64,000 nucleotides of DNA from Symbiodinium natans. Its lineage: Eukaryota > Sar > Dinophyceae > Suessiales > Symbiodiniaceae. This document shows positions 36,606 to 47,623 of this stretch, in pieces. The notes under the pieces were generated by a model, which had not been told where the DNA came from, ran no database searches, and saw only the letters and a list, made by a program, of their open reading frames with translations. The stretch spans positions 665,938 through 729,937 of the forward strand of contig CAJNDS010001335.1 of the NCBI GenBank assembly GCA_905221605.1, given 5' to 3'. The position numbers were made by a program, and so were the translations under genes. Positions within the stretch are counted from its first letter, which is position 1; each line of letters starts with the position of its first letter.

Positions 36606-37075
36606 CTGGGTAATGGGGGGGCTCTTGAAGGTTTCGGCGGGCTGTTGGGCAGGCTGGCAGTAATGCGGTGAAGAGGCCCGGGCTGTCCCTTGCTTGTGCA
36701 TATTTGCTTGGTCCAGCACTCTTGGGACATGCATCTTCGCTTCCAAGAAGGGTGCTGCAGACAGGTCCCGAAACTCGAAGCCCTGAACCCCAAACCTGTT
36801 CATGTTCTGCACGACCATGCTTCCCGTGTTGTGCATTCAGAGTAGCGGGGACCGGCGGGGAGTAGTGGCGAATGCTGGGGTGGGGAGCGCATTGATAGCT
36901 GGGGAGGCTCAACTTAGAAGGACTTGTAGTGGCACGCCCGAAAGCACGATCTGGCTTATTTGCAGGGCATTTCGGGCTGCGGTAGTTTAGGGCATAGGGC
37001 TGCTGCGAGAGTAGCCGGGCACCTGCAAACAGCAGCTCGAGCTTTTCGCTGCAGCTGAACGCTCGTGTTTGGGGC
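36606..37075. other. Unique island of about 470 bp, no supported gene
   Basis: Overlapping frames occur on both strands (for example 36668-36865 plus, 36586-36912 minus) but none is recognisable and parts derive from the bordering array. Confidence 0.35.
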
Positions 37076-37077
37076 TT

Positions 37078-37258
37078 TAGGGCTTAGGGTTTAGGACTTG
37101 GGGTTTAGGGTTTAGGGTTCAGGGTTCAGGGTTCACATTTCAAACCAGGGTTTAGGGTTTAGGGTTTGGGGTTTGGGGTTTGGGGTTTGGGGTTTGGGGT
37201 TTGGGAATTGGGGTTTAGGGTTTCGGATTTAGGGTTTAGGGTCTAGGGTTTAGGGCTA
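37078..37258. repeat. TTTAGGG/TTTGGGG array
   Basis: G-strand array with a central run of TTTGGGG; it stops where the Copia-like fragment begins. Confidence 0.85.
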
Positions 37259-37309
37259 CCTTCTCGGAGATCTGGATGTCGTTCACCGAGGTTAAGTCGG
37301 CGGACCCCT

Positions 37310-37786
37310 TCGGTCATGAGGTGACAAGCCATGCGGATACCTCGGGGTACATGTGGATGATGTGCTCCTGATTGACAAGATGAAGTGTGACCAGTTGAGC
37401 GCAGTCTTCCCTATCAAAGAGTGGGAGTCCGGGAAATTCGACTATGTGGGCTCCTTCATCGAGATCCTGGAAGACACGGGGATGCCAACCACTTCGAGGC
37501 TTCGGAGCTCCAGAAACACGACAACATGTCTCTGCGGGGCATTGTCCTGGATGGCCAACCATCGATTCTTTGCGACAGGCTCGTCCACGGTCGCGCACGA
37601 TGACCACCTCTATCTGCTCGCCTGGTGCGGACGCTCAAGGCATGCTCTTCGACATCTTCCGTCGTTCTGGAGGGAGCCGCATGGTCTTGCGCACCTCGTG
37701 CGTGCCCGAGATGTTGCGGCAGCAGGCCTCGCAGTTGCCACGCTCCGTCTCGATCTCCATCTCTGAGCTCGGGATCCAGCTCACCT
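37310..37786 (+). pseudogene. Decayed Ty1/Copia-type reverse transcriptase fragment
   Basis: The frame starting near 37,345 reads VHVDDVLLIDKMK, matching the catalytic YVDD region of Copia reverse transcriptases. It continues with FPIKEWESGKFDYVGSFIEI, matching the conserved block after it. In a shifted frame around 37,540 GALSWMA resembles the later block GxLxWLA. Frameshifts break the remainder. There are no LTRs, and arrays of opposite orientation (TTTAGGG left, CCCTAAA right) flank it. It is a dead fragment. Confidence 0.65.
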
Positions 37787-38145
37787 AAACCCTAAACCCT
37801 AAACCCTAGGCCCTAAACCCTAAACCCTGAACCCGAAACCCTAAACCCTAAACACAACTTAACGGGCTCCAGCCCCTGGAAAGCAGAGACTGCCAACCCC
37901 ACCCCATCACTGCTGCCCGGGGGGTTTCCCAACAAAGGGCGTACCCTTTTCGGGGGGTTCCTGCACTCCAATACGTTGCAGGTACGCTAGTACGGGACGC
38001 CTACCCTAAACCAGGGGACCCTAAACCCTAAACCCTACCCCGAACCCTAAACCCTAAATCCTAAACCCCTAAACCCTAAACCCCAAACCCTAAACCCTAA
38101 ACCCTAAACCCTAAACCCTAAACCCTAAACCCTAAACCCGAAGCC
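37787..38145. repeat. CCCTAAA arrays with a 150-bp unique insert
   Basis: C-strand arrays at 37787-37855 and 38015-38145; the insert between has no recognisable gene. Confidence 0.85.
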
Positions 38146-38188
38146 TCAGAGCCCGCTGTGCCTGCACATCGTTGAAGCACTCTGAGAC
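38146..38188 (-). other. Exon-like island after CTGCTGCAG
   Basis: On the minus strand ctgctgcag is followed by VSECFNDVQAQRALR. CCCTAAA lies on one side and TTTAGGG on the other. It is short, so confidence is low. Confidence 0.28.
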
Positions 38189-38224
38189 CTGCAGCAGCTC
38201 AGGGCTAACTTGACCGGACTTTAG

Positions 38225-38440
38225 GGGTTTAGGGTTTAGGGTTTAGGGTTTAGGGTTTAGGGTTTAGGGTTTAGGGTTTAGGGTTTAGGGTAGGGGTCTG
38301 AAGCCCGTCCCCTTACCCACCCCTCCCTCCTCCCAAGTCCCAAAACAAACTGCGGCTTGGGGGGGGGGGGTCGAGGTTTTTGGGTTTAGGGTTTGGGGTT
38401 TAGGGTTTAGGGTTTAGGGTTTAGGGTTTAGGGTTTAGGG
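38225..38440. repeat. TTTAGGG arrays split by 80 bp
   Basis: Arrays at 38225-38293 and 38375-38440 with a unique piece containing a poly-G run. A CCCTAAA array follows at 38655-38750. Confidence 0.85.
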
Positions 38441-38759
38441 TCTTACACCCCAAAACCCCTAAACACCCCCACCCCTCCCCCCCCCCCCCCGAACGCGCGA
38501 CGTGGGCCCAAGGATCCCAGCCCAAATCGGAAGCTAGACACCCGGCACACCCCTTTAGGAGCATACGGGTCTGGGAGTTTCGTACCTTTTTTTAGGGGGG
38601 GGTCCCTTTAAGGAGATTCTATGCTACCCTCTACCCTCTACCCCCTACCCTGAACCCTAAATCCTGAACCCTAAACCCTAAACCCTATTTAAACCCTAAA
38701 CTCTAAACCCTAAGCCCTAAGCCCTAAACCCTAAACCCTTATAAACCCTCTTTTGGAAA

Positions 38760-38846
38760 ATTCCCTTCTGGGTCTGGAAATGCCTGACAGCCGCCGAAGA
38801 CGAACATCTGGGCGCCCACGAAAACGGCACTATGGCCTGCTGTTTG
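38760..38846 (-). other. Exon-like island encoding a Kelch repeat
   Basis: The minus strand reads QTAGHSAVFVGAQMFVFGGC, QAFPDPEGN. GHSAV...MFVFGG is the consensus core of a Kelch beta-propeller blade, including the Gly-Gly pair. A CCCTAAA array flanks one side and a poly-G/TTTGGGG tract the other. It is one exon or a captured fragment of a Kelch protein. Confidence 0.5.
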
Positions 38847-38886
38847 CAACCCCCTCTCGATCAAAAGTCACCCTCTTTCTTTTTTC

Positions 38887-39055
38887 TGGGGGGGGGGGGG
38901 GGGGAGGTTGAGGTTTGAGTGTTGCGTGGAGGTTTAGGGTTTGGGTTTGGGGTTCGGGGTTTGGGGTCTGGGGTTTGGGGTTTGGGGCTTGGGCTTGGGG
39001 CTTGGGGCTTGGGGGTTGGGGTTTGTGGTTTGGGGTGGGGGGGGGGGGGGGGCTT
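38887..39055. repeat. Poly-G runs and TTTGGGG tract
   Basis: Two poly-G runs bracket a ggggtttggggttt tract; the Trp/Gly frame across it is an artefact. 39,370-39,510 is a further TTTAGGG/TTAAGGG mixed tract. Confidence 0.8.
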
Positions 39056-39599
39056 AGGTTTTTTTTAAGACTACGGGTTACCCCAAGACAACACCAAACG
39101 CGTTTAAAGCTCGTTGAATCCACATCCGGTCCGGGAAGTAGGGTTTAGGTTCTGGGTTTAGGGCATCAGGTCTACATGGTCTAAAGGAGGGCCAAAAGGG
39201 GGCTGCTGTAGAGGATTTAGGTCTAAGGCCTTGTCAGGGGGCCCAGGCTTTTATTCGGGAATTCTTGGGTGTGCAATATGTATACATATATAAATATGGG
39301 GTTTTATGAAAATTGGGGACCCTAAAATAGACCCCAAATAGTACGATTCCCGTACAATCAGGATGCTTAGGGCTTAGGGTTTGGGGTTTGGGGCTTAGGG
39401 CTTGGAGGTTAGGGGTTAGGAGTTAGGGGTTAAGGGTTAGGGGTTAAGGGTTAGGGTTTTCAGGGTTTAGGGTTTAGAGCTTAGGGCTTAGGGTTTAGGG
39501 TGTAGGGTTTAAGCTTAGACTCTAAATCCAGCACCCCCGCCTTCACGCTGGCGCCAGAGCTGGGCCGAGTCAGATGTCCTGTGGCTTTCGGCTGCTCCA

Positions 39600-39720
39600 G
39601 TACCTACGTCTATATATGGGGTCTCCGAAATTCGGGGTACCTTATTGGGGTCCTTATTATAAGGGGATCCTGCTATTCGGGGAGGGGGTCTTTATTCGGG
39701 GTTCTTTACTTTCGGAAACC
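39600..39720. other. Segment related to MITE-like family 2
   Basis: ggtaccttattggggtcctt and ataaggggatcctgctattc resemble the interior of the element at 35,926-36,108. Ends are not clear. Confidence 0.4.
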
Positions 39721-39736
39721 CCTGCACAAACACAAA

Positions 39737-39739
<3 letters not shown>

Positions 39740-39777
<38 letters not shown>
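39740..39777. repeat. CA dinucleotide microsatellite
   Basis: About 19 CA units. Confidence 0.95.
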
Positions 39778-39778
<1 letters not shown>

Positions 39779-40234
39779 GCCCCAAAGAAAAAGAAAACAA
39801 ACAAATTAAAGCCGAATATTCAGTACCCTCAACCCTAAACTAAGCCCAAATGCCGAAACCCGAAACCCTCAAACCCCCCAACCCCAAATCCCGGAAAAAA
39901 CCCAACAAAACCCTAAACTCAAAACCCTAAACCCTAAACTCCGAATGCTTACTGTAAGGGGCCTCTGCGACCAGCTTGGAGACGTCAGGTCCAGGCGCCA
40001 GACGTCGCTGAAACAGTGGGCCGCCTGAGGCGTTTTCCTTTTTGTGGTTGTTAGGGTTTAGGGTTTAGGGTAAGCCCCCTGGCTCATAGCAAGATGCAGT
40101 AGCGGGGGTGTCGGTGTGGTTTCCTTTTGGTTTGCGTTTGTGCGTTGGTCTGCGGTCTCTTTCCTTGTCCCTCCCTCCTCTCCCTCTGACTTCAGGGTCG
40201 TAGAGGCACTCGAGCTGACTCGATTGCTTGCGCA

Positions 40235-42445
40235 GTGAGAGCCATGATTGCAGGGCGTCTTGCTTTCCTTACGCTGCTGACATTCTTATGTGGGAGCTTG
40301 GCCAGAAAACGGCCATTGGAGGATTCCTTGGATCCCATGCTCGTCATTACTGGCGAGGCCCCTCTCTGGACACATCAAGATGGACAGGGCCTGACCTCTG
40401 CTGATCTACAAGCCCAAGCAACCGGCAGACAGTTGACTGGTTCCGTTGAGATTGGCCCAGGCCCAACATTGGACTCAATGCAGCTCACCGCATGCATCTC
40501 ACATGCACTCCGCACTGACATCGCAGCTGAAGTTGCGATGGATACCAAGTCATCGGAAGATAACGCTGCTGCCAATCTGGCAACCCTAACAGCGGATGAA
40601 TCTGCACTGAAGGGGGAAGCGACATATACCCTGGCATGTCCGGAAGGACATGGTCGGTCCTTCGACGACTCACGAGCCCTGGCATCAATTATGCCGCCGA
40701 CAGGTGCTGAGGAGATCGGCTCAAATCTGTCGCATCTCACCACATGCCCCTTGCAAGTACATCCCTCTGGCGCCTCAGCTGCAGGCGTGATCGGAGTCAC
40801 GCAGTCAGTTGAGACTGCTGCTTCAATTTCGAAGGCGCCTATAATGGAGGTGTCTGCAACAACCGGGGCAGTGCAGGATACTCTGGTGTCCACGGTTCTG
40901 CCGTTCTCTGCAGTTGTTCAGCCACCAGTCGCTTGGAGCTGGGAAGCCGACATCATGATCGGACAGATGGCTGACCGTGCGCTCGCGGCCCAGGTTGCTC
41001 GACAGCTCACCGCGGACATCGCTGTTATTCTTCGAGAGTACAGCTCCATGATATACACAGCTACAGGACGCTGGTTGAGAACCGACTCAGCAAGACTGGC
41101 CAGGCTTTTTCATGCTCACTTTGAGGAGGGCTTCCGTCAATCTTCGGTCATTTTTGCCTACGAAGCTGCTCTGCAACAAGCGGGGTGCTGCTTTGATGCC
41201 TGCGCGCGACTGCCACATCTCCTTCTTCGACAAGGTCTGCAAAGGACCAGCGTGGAAGCAGTGCCACATATCGACTCGGCGCCATCCACCCCGTCCAGCA
41301 GGCCATTAGTGTGCAGTCATTCGGGTGCATTTCACATGTCCTACCAAATGACAGGCCCGCAAGGTCTGTCACCTCTAGCCCTCGCACATAGGCAGATGCA
41401 ACGCGCGCAGCTCAAGCTGCCATCACGCTGTGCTGCACTCCGCCTTAAGACCCTGAGCCCAGTAGGTACATCACTAGTAATTCCCGCCCCAGGTCCAGCA
41501 GTGCGACAAGCCACATCGCCGCCGACTTCAAGTCTTCAGCCGTTAAGCAGCAGTCTTGCAGGTATAGGGTTTAAAAATCTTCCGGGTTTTGAGCTGCCTG
41601 CGCTTTTTGCACGTTCAGCACCTTGCATTGCTCTTCGACGGCTGTTCCCACAAGCGCAGCCCAGAAGTGCACAGCAGGCACCCTGTCTCTGCCTCTTTAG
41701 CGTAATAAAGATAAGTCGCCATGATTGCCGACCCCCCAGCACAAACTCGAAGCGCTGCAAGTTGTGTGTTTTGTTTTCGGTCAGCCGACCGGACGGGCTC
41801 TACCAGCTGGGGCCCCTGCCAAAGCAAAGCCTCTCACTGTCGCTTATGAGCTGCACTTATCGCTCTTCATCGGCCAAGTCACCTGGCCTCCAGTTTTTCC
41901 CTTCCGCATATACGCAAACCAAGAATTCGCTGAATCCTTGCATATCTGCCTACCAGGCCAAGCCTTACAGGCAGTCTGGCTTCTGCTTGCACGTTCTCTT
42001 CATCGACATTCCTCCTTTGCTCAGCCTGCCCGGTCCCAAGTCCGGGGCGCGACCAAGATACTGCAAGTCTCGCACACTGTACAGCAGTCCTCCACTGAAG
42101 GTCGGGGTAGACGTCGTGTGGTCGCGTGGGGTGAGGGTGGAAGGCTCTGCAGGCCAGCATCCTTCCGAAGTTCACAATCGCTCAGTGCTCTTCCGGCTTC
42201 GCCCAGGAACGAAGCTTATCGGCCGTATCCCACATCTGCGGTGGTTTCCTTGGAGGCCAACCTCTGTATTCGGCTCTCTGTTTGATAGATTGCATCCTCT
42301 CACAGTGCACTGTTCCACCAACACCGTTGCTGCCTCCTTCTACAGCTGGCGCACAATCCGATACTCCCTGGCAAGGAGATGGCGATTCAATATCCTCCAT
42401 CTCGTCGCCCCTCCCGTCGTCTCTCTCCCAGACGCATCAAACTAA
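40235..42445 (+). CDS. Possible ORF1 of the LINE, secreted-type N-terminus
   Basis: A 736-codon frame precedes and overlaps the reverse transcriptase ORF by 67 bp. It starts with a signal-peptide-like stretch (MIAGRLAFLTLLTFLCGSLA), continues with Ala/Thr-rich polar sequence, and has an amphipathic helical region (about residues 245-325, AALQQAG and LLLRQGL). The last third is Ser/Pro/Arg-rich and may be chance-open, so the true protein may be shorter. No coiled coil, RRM or zinc knuckle typical of LINE ORF1 is recognised. It could be an ORF1-like nucleic-acid-binding protein or a host-derived sequence in the 5' region. Confidence 0.5.
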   Translation: MRAMIAGRLAFLTLLTFLCGSLARKRPLEDSLDPMLVITGEAPLWTHQDGQGLTSADLQAQATGRQLTGSVEIGPGPTLDSMQLTACISHALRTDIAAEVAMDTKSSEDNAAANLATLTADESALKGEATYTLACPEGHGRSFDDSRALASIMPPTGAEEIGSNLSHLTTCPLQVHPSGASAAGVIGVTQSVETAASISKAPIMEVSATTGAVQDTLVSTVLPFSAVVQPPVAWSWEADIMIGQMADRALAAQVARQLTADIAVILREYSSMIYTATGRWLRTDSARLARLFHAHFEEGFRQSSVIFAYEAALQQAGCCFDACARLPHLLLRQGLQRTSVEAVPHIDSAPSTPSSRPLVCSHSGAFHMSYQMTGPQGLSPLALAHRQMQRAQLKLPSRCAALRLKTLSPVGTSLVIPAPGPAVRQATSPPTSSLQPLSSSLAGIGFKNLPGFELPALFARSAPCIALRRLFPQAQPRSAQQAPCLCLFSVIKISRHDCRPPSTNSKRCKLCVLFSVSRPDGLYQLGPLPKQSLSLSLMSCTYRSSSAKSPGLQFFPSAYTQTKNSLNPCISAYQAKPYRQSGFCLHVLFIDIPPLLSLPGPKSGARPRYCKSRTLYSSPPLKVGVDVVWSRGVRVEGSAGQHPSEVHNRSVLFRLRPGTKLIGRIPHLRWFPWRPTSVFGSLFDRLHPLTVHCSTNTVAASFYSWRTIRYSLARRWRFNILHLVAPPVVSLPDASN

Positions 42446-45400
42446 GTATGTGCTCTCAGCGCATGATACCCTCCTTCCTCTCGATTGTCAGGTCTATCAA
42501 ACTGCGCTTGCCTCTACGACGAGTTGTTCTCGCGGCCTCCTCATTTGATTGGCGCGACTTCACCCACTCCCGCGCTTGCCCTTCCCCACGCTCTCACCCT
42601 AAACCTGCCCACTCCAGAACACCCAGTTGCCTCACACCTCATCGCGCTTCCTCCTTAGCTGCTCCCCCCTTAACTCCCAAACCCGCGCTTCGACTGCTCT
42701 CTCTCCTTGCGTGCTTTCAACTGTGTGCCACTGCCCCCGTCACTTTCCCAACATTACCCGAGCCCAACGGAGCAGCGCATGTCAAAAAATCCTTGTTGCG
42801 GGCACAGAAGCGAGCAAACCGTTTTGGCAGAACCACCTATCACGGTCGGGTCTTGACTGCTAAGCAACTAGGATCTCATTCCCCTAAGCCTGCCCCCAAG
42901 TCCGCCAGCTGCACCTCACCTCCCCCCTATCCTAAGCCACATGTTGATGTACTCACCTGGAACAGTAGTGGGCTCTCTCAGTCCAAGTTGGCTGAATTAC
43001 TTGCGTGGCTGAACGCAGAAGACAGCCCGTCTCGATACCGCATCGTGTGCATCACTGAAACCCACTGGTCAGACACCAGTGAGTTTCACATGCAAGGCTG
43101 GAATGCTGTGCACTCCGGCTTCAGCACCAAGGCTGCAGGCATCCTGCTACTAGTTCATGAGGATCTATGCGCACCGCACCAAATACGGTATAAAGAAATT
43201 CTGCCAGGTCGCCTCGTACATCTTCGCATATATCAAGGTTCTGCGCCAGCCATAGATATCCTCGGTACATACCAGTACGCCTGGAATCTTGCGAGAGGCC
43301 CTGGATCTCAACCGCAACGCCGCAAGGCCCTGCTTGATGAGCGGCTTGATGTCTGGCAGAAAATACGCAGCTGGGTTCAATCTATCCCGGCTAGGAACGC
43401 CTTGTTGCTCATAGGTGACTTCAACTGCGGCCTCAAGACGCATTCCACACATGTCGGTCGAGGTATCTCAATTCCCCGCTCGGGCTATCCTGACGACCAA
43501 TACCTCTTCCAGGACATCCTTACCGACTATGCGCTGACAGCTCTCAACACCTGGGGGCGCCATGGTCGCAAGGCCGGCACCTTCCAGCACCATTCTGGCT
43601 CCGTGACACAGATTGACTTTGCCATTGTTAGGGCCAGACTCACCACGCCGCAAGCCCTCCAGGCCAAATCACTCCAGGCAGTCCCCATACTGCCCAAAAC
43701 TGGCATGTATCACTGCCCCGTGCATCTTACATTTCCTTTGCCTGCAAACCCCACTGCTCACCAGGCTGCCTCCCAGAGTCTAACGCTGGCCAGTGTCAAA
43801 GCTCAGCTTCGCGCCTCTCCGGATACGCAACAGAGCTTCATAGCCAATCTCCCTACTCAGGTCCAGGACGAGGAGGACCTCATCAAGTCCATGTACGACT
43901 CCTGGGCACTCGCCTGTAGAGAGAATCCACCCCCTGCTACCCGCACCAAGGCGGAACAAGTCAAGGAAGAGCTTCAGCGTACAACTTTGGTCACAGTCAG
44001 GTCTCTCTGGGCTCTGAGAGATCAAGTGCATCAGAATCGTACCCAGCTCCTCTCTACTGCCTTACTTCACTGTGTAGCCTCGGCACTCACACCGGTTCAA
44101 GCTTACCTACCGGCACGCGTCTCATCCTGGCTGAGAACCAGCACCTCGCGTTATCTGGGCGCAATCCTACGTTGGTGGAAGCTCAGCACCCAACACGACT
44201 GCCAAGCGAGGGCTCTTCGCAAACATTGCCGCGCCAGGAAGAAGAAACACCTTGAAGCTCTCATTGCTGACGCACAGGCTGGCAAGCACTGCCTGACGGC
44301 CTTACATAACATCCTGAAGAGATTTGCGCCTAAAACCCGGCCCAAACGCATCCAACTTCGGACCTCCAGCGGCGACATTCAATCGCCGTCAGCTGAGCTA
44401 GCTCAGATCCTCTCGCATTTCCGCGTTGTCTACGACTCGCCGACAACCCAACCATCACCTAGAGCTGTTTTGTCTCCGATCACCTTTTCCATCACAGAGA
44501 TAACTAATGCTTTTCTGCATCTCCCACGGAAGGCTCTCCCATCACATTATCCTCCAGCTCCGCTCTGGCAAGCAGCCGCCCCCTTAGCTGCTAGTGTCTT
44601 TCACGAATGTCTGCATCAAGCGTTTAAGTCTGAGCGCCTTTATCTACCAGACACATGGCATAGAATCCAGGTGGCACTCATCCCTAAACCCTCTAAGCCC
44701 CTAAACTGCCCGGGTTCGCTTAGACCCATTTCCCTACTGCCGCCGATGGCAAAAGTCCTGGCGAAACTTCTCGCCTCCCGCATTCGTCCTTTTGCGCAGG
44801 AAGCTGCCTCCAAACTTCCGCAATATGCCTACCTCCCACAGAGGCAAACGCTCGACGCTCTCGATCGCGCTTTCTCCCATTGCCACTCGGTGCGACTTAA
44901 GCGACAGACAGGCTACATTACCACGAGGGATCGCTACGAAGGCAAAATAACAAGGCAGTGTGAAGGGGGCATAACCTTCTCACTTGATCTTCAGAGAGCT
45001 TTCGATAGCATCCCCTGGAGTTCACTAGAAACCAGTCTGCAAGACGCTGGTGTTCCTCGCTCGCTTGTACACCTCATAATGTACTTGCACGAACGAGCCA
45101 CGTATGTCTTTCGCACCTCGCACTCGCAAGGCTCTATTTTCGCGGGACAGGGCATCAGGCAAGGCTGCGGTCTGGCTCCACTAGTATGGACCATTTACTC
45201 CCTGAAAATCCTTAAGAGCATGGCATCCATCGCCCCAAACTCGCAGCGGACGCTCTTTGCAGACGACTTTCTCTTCCAATGGAGCATAAGCTCGCCACAG
45301 GACTTCCTGAAAATCCCACACCAAATTGCTGGAATCATCCAGACCCTGAATAGGCAAGGGATGTTTTTAAGTCCGGGTAAATCGGTCATCCTGTACAGCT

Positions 45401-46680
45401 TGTGGGGAGGACAAGTGCCCAAGCTGCTCAAACCCCTAGTTAGGCTGCACCCCACCCTAGGTCGTTGCTTTCGTGTGCCCCTTCATGACTATAAACAGGC
45501 TGTCTCACTCCCGGTTGTGAGCACCCATGTTTATCTTGGCATGGTTCTCTCCTATAAAAATTTCGAGATGCACAGCCTACGGCACAGAACTAGACAGTCC
45601 TGGATTGCTTTTAACAGAGTCAAGCACATACTCTGCAACAGAACGCTCAGCCTGCACTTGCGGCTACAGCTATATAAAGCACTGTGCCTCTCCATTCTCC
45701 GATATGGGCTTCCCAGCTGTGGGCTGACTGCTCTAGGGCGTGACAAATTCACCACCACTGTGCTGCGTCAAACACGCATGGTGGTTCGCAACCACTCCTA
45801 CTTTACTGGACTTTCCAATGCAGACTTTCTCCAGCGATTCAAGTTGGAAGAGCCTCTCACAAGCTTCCATGGTATTCTCCTTAACAGGTTAAGAGGCATT
45901 GAGCACAAACCTGTAGCCCAGACCCACCCTCCTGAGGTCTGTGCCTGGTGGCAGCACCTTCGCTCCACTGTGGAGGCTCCGTCGGAGACTCCGGTGGATG
46001 AGAGGCAGTTAAGGCACAGGCGGGACACCCATCAATCTGAACCGTGTACTGTCTGCGGGGCTGTTTTTGTCAACGAGGCCGCGCTGCGCTTTCACATCAC
46101 CAAGATGCATGTCCAACCGGACAAAAACACCCAAAAGGCCTTGAAGGCAGCGCTTCGTGTTCGCAAGGATGAACACATGCTGCATGCGCACGGCGGATTG
46201 CCGACCTGCAGGCACTGCAGACACAAGTTTTCGTCCTGGCCTCAGTTCATGAGCCACTTTAATCGGCAATGCTGCCCAGTTCTGCACCTTCAGCAAGCCT
46301 CTCAGTTTCCCCCGCTTCCCCCAGACCCGGCGCCGCTGATTCAACAAGCTGAACTGCTTTCTTTGGCCGCGACTTACACCTGGCAAGAGCTCGCTGCAGA
46401 AGTCCAAAAGTTTGGCAGGCTCCTGCACTGTCCGCTATGCAATCTTTGGATGGCGCAAACTGGCCAACTGGTGAAGCACATGCAAGCCCAGCACAATGAC
46501 TTTTCCACCGCCATTTCTCTCATTCAGCAGTTCCTTCTTGAGTGTAAAGGTATTACCAAGCCTTGCCGCTTTTGCTCTACTAGTCATCACAAGGCCGCGG
46601 TGGGTTGTCCGGTTCTCTTTAGAGTTGCCCTTCTCTTGAATCACCACAACAGACTGCGACACACCCTTCAGGCTTCACAG
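42379..46680 (+). CDS. LINE ORF2: AP endonuclease, reverse transcriptase, zinc fingers
   Basis: Of a 2,039-codon frame I take the first 1,434 codons as this product. The endonuclease starts near residue 189 (DVLTWNSSGL), with ITETHW at about 228 and LLIGDFNC near 347 as the AP-endonuclease metal and catalytic blocks. The reverse transcriptase starts near 767 (LIPKPSKPLNCPGSLRPISL), with FSLDLQRAFDSIPW near 867, QGCGLAPLVW near 925 and the active-site FADD at 960-963. Four zinc-finger candidates follow (near 1222, 1278, 1351 and 1396; C2H2 types). These would bind RNA or target DNA. The first 180 residues are Ser/Pro-rich and the true start may be later. Confidence 0.82.
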
Positions 46681-46681
46681 C

Positions 46682-47623
46682 ATGGAGGACGTCGGCCGGG
46701 ACGAGCTAATCCGAGGACAGCAGGAGCTTGCGTTGTTCAACTCGATGATGCCAGCGCCGGGAGCCGCAATTCCCCCTTCGCAGGGAACCGGTCTGCGGAG
46801 ACAACGAGATCGCAACGACGAAAGCCCACATGTCATCCGCAAGGCCTTCCGACCCAAAGGGAAGGGCCCGTCATATCCACAGGACAGACGAACCTCCGCC
46901 AGTTTCTTGGAGGACTCAAGCAGCAGCGATGCTCAGTTGGAAGTAGTGAAGATGATGGCCAGGCTCAGCGTACGCCAGGCCGACCAGCTGAGCATCCTGA
47001 AGTTAGACACGACCTATGTCTTGTTCCTCAAGACGCAAGGAGCAATGTCGATTACGAAGGATCTATGGGCAATGGGGAATCGGTGGCACGAACAGAAAGA
47101 ACAAACTCCACAGGACATCACGATGCCGCTTCGCAACACCTTATTCTCCTGCCTTCTGCGCTCGCTGGATCTACGACTCCAGGCACTGCAAGAGAAGGAG
47201 GATGCCCGGGTGCAAGCCAGGAGCTTGCACTTGCTTCAGGACCGGGAGGATCACGTGTTGGCATTCAACTATATGCAATGGGACTCGCAGACCAGGCAGT
47301 ACCTTGTGAAGAAGGACAGGGAGCCTCTTGCCCTGACCGAACTGAGGAGGGACATTGCCACCATGCAAGCCAATCTGGCCCATCCTCGGGTCGTCAACCG
47401 TTTTCACGCCATGAGGAAGCTTACGGAAGACCTGAGTGGGGACGTCCTGCCGATGCACTTGGAGATCGGACTTCGCAGCCAAGTTGCCCATCAGGTCTTC
47501 GACTGCCTGGACAAATGGTGTCACAGCGGCGCCTTTCACTTGATCTCAGCCACCCTTCGCCACGAACGCCTAGGCAGAGACGGTCTGGTCTCTTCGTTGG
47601 TGAAAGCTGTGGATCGTCTGTGA
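46682..47623 (+). CDS. Out-of-frame internal domain protein of the LINE
   Basis: This 313-residue frame is shifted +1 relative to ORF2. Its product looks like a folded helical protein: SVRQADQLSILKLDTTYVLF, later LRNTLFSCLLRSLDLRLQAL and a Leu-rich C-terminus. By contrast, the ORF2-frame translation here is Arg/Gly/Pro/Gln nonsense-like. I therefore think this frame is the coding one and the other is chance-open. Expression could be by its own ATG at 46682, or by frameshifts at both edges linking zinc fingers to the protease. No named domain is recognised. Confidence 0.6.
   Translation: MEDVGRDELIRGQQELALFNSMMPAPGAAIPPSQGTGLRRQRDRNDESPHVIRKAFRPKGKGPSYPQDRRTSASFLEDSSSSDAQLEVVKMMARLSVRQADQLSILKLDTTYVLFLKTQGAMSITKDLWAMGNRWHEQKEQTPQDITMPLRNTLFSCLLRSLDLRLQALQEKEDARVQARSLHLLQDREDHVLAFNYMQWDSQTRQYLVKKDREPLALTELRRDIATMQANLAHPRVVNRFHAMRKLTEDLSGDVLPMHLEIGLRSQVAHQVFDCLDKWCHSGAFHLISATLRHERLGRDGLVSSLVKAVDRL

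Noticed and set aside
39574-39843. His/Thr-repeat proteins
   Set aside because: They come from the CA microsatellite.
40375-40893. 172-codon minus-strand frame in the LINE 5' region
   Set aside because: It is antisense to the ORF1-like frame and has no recognisable motif.
46684-47620. Taking the 2,039-codon frame as one continuous polyprotein
   Set aside because: The middle translation is Arg/Gly/Pro/Gln-rich and unprotein-like, while another frame there encodes a plausible protein.
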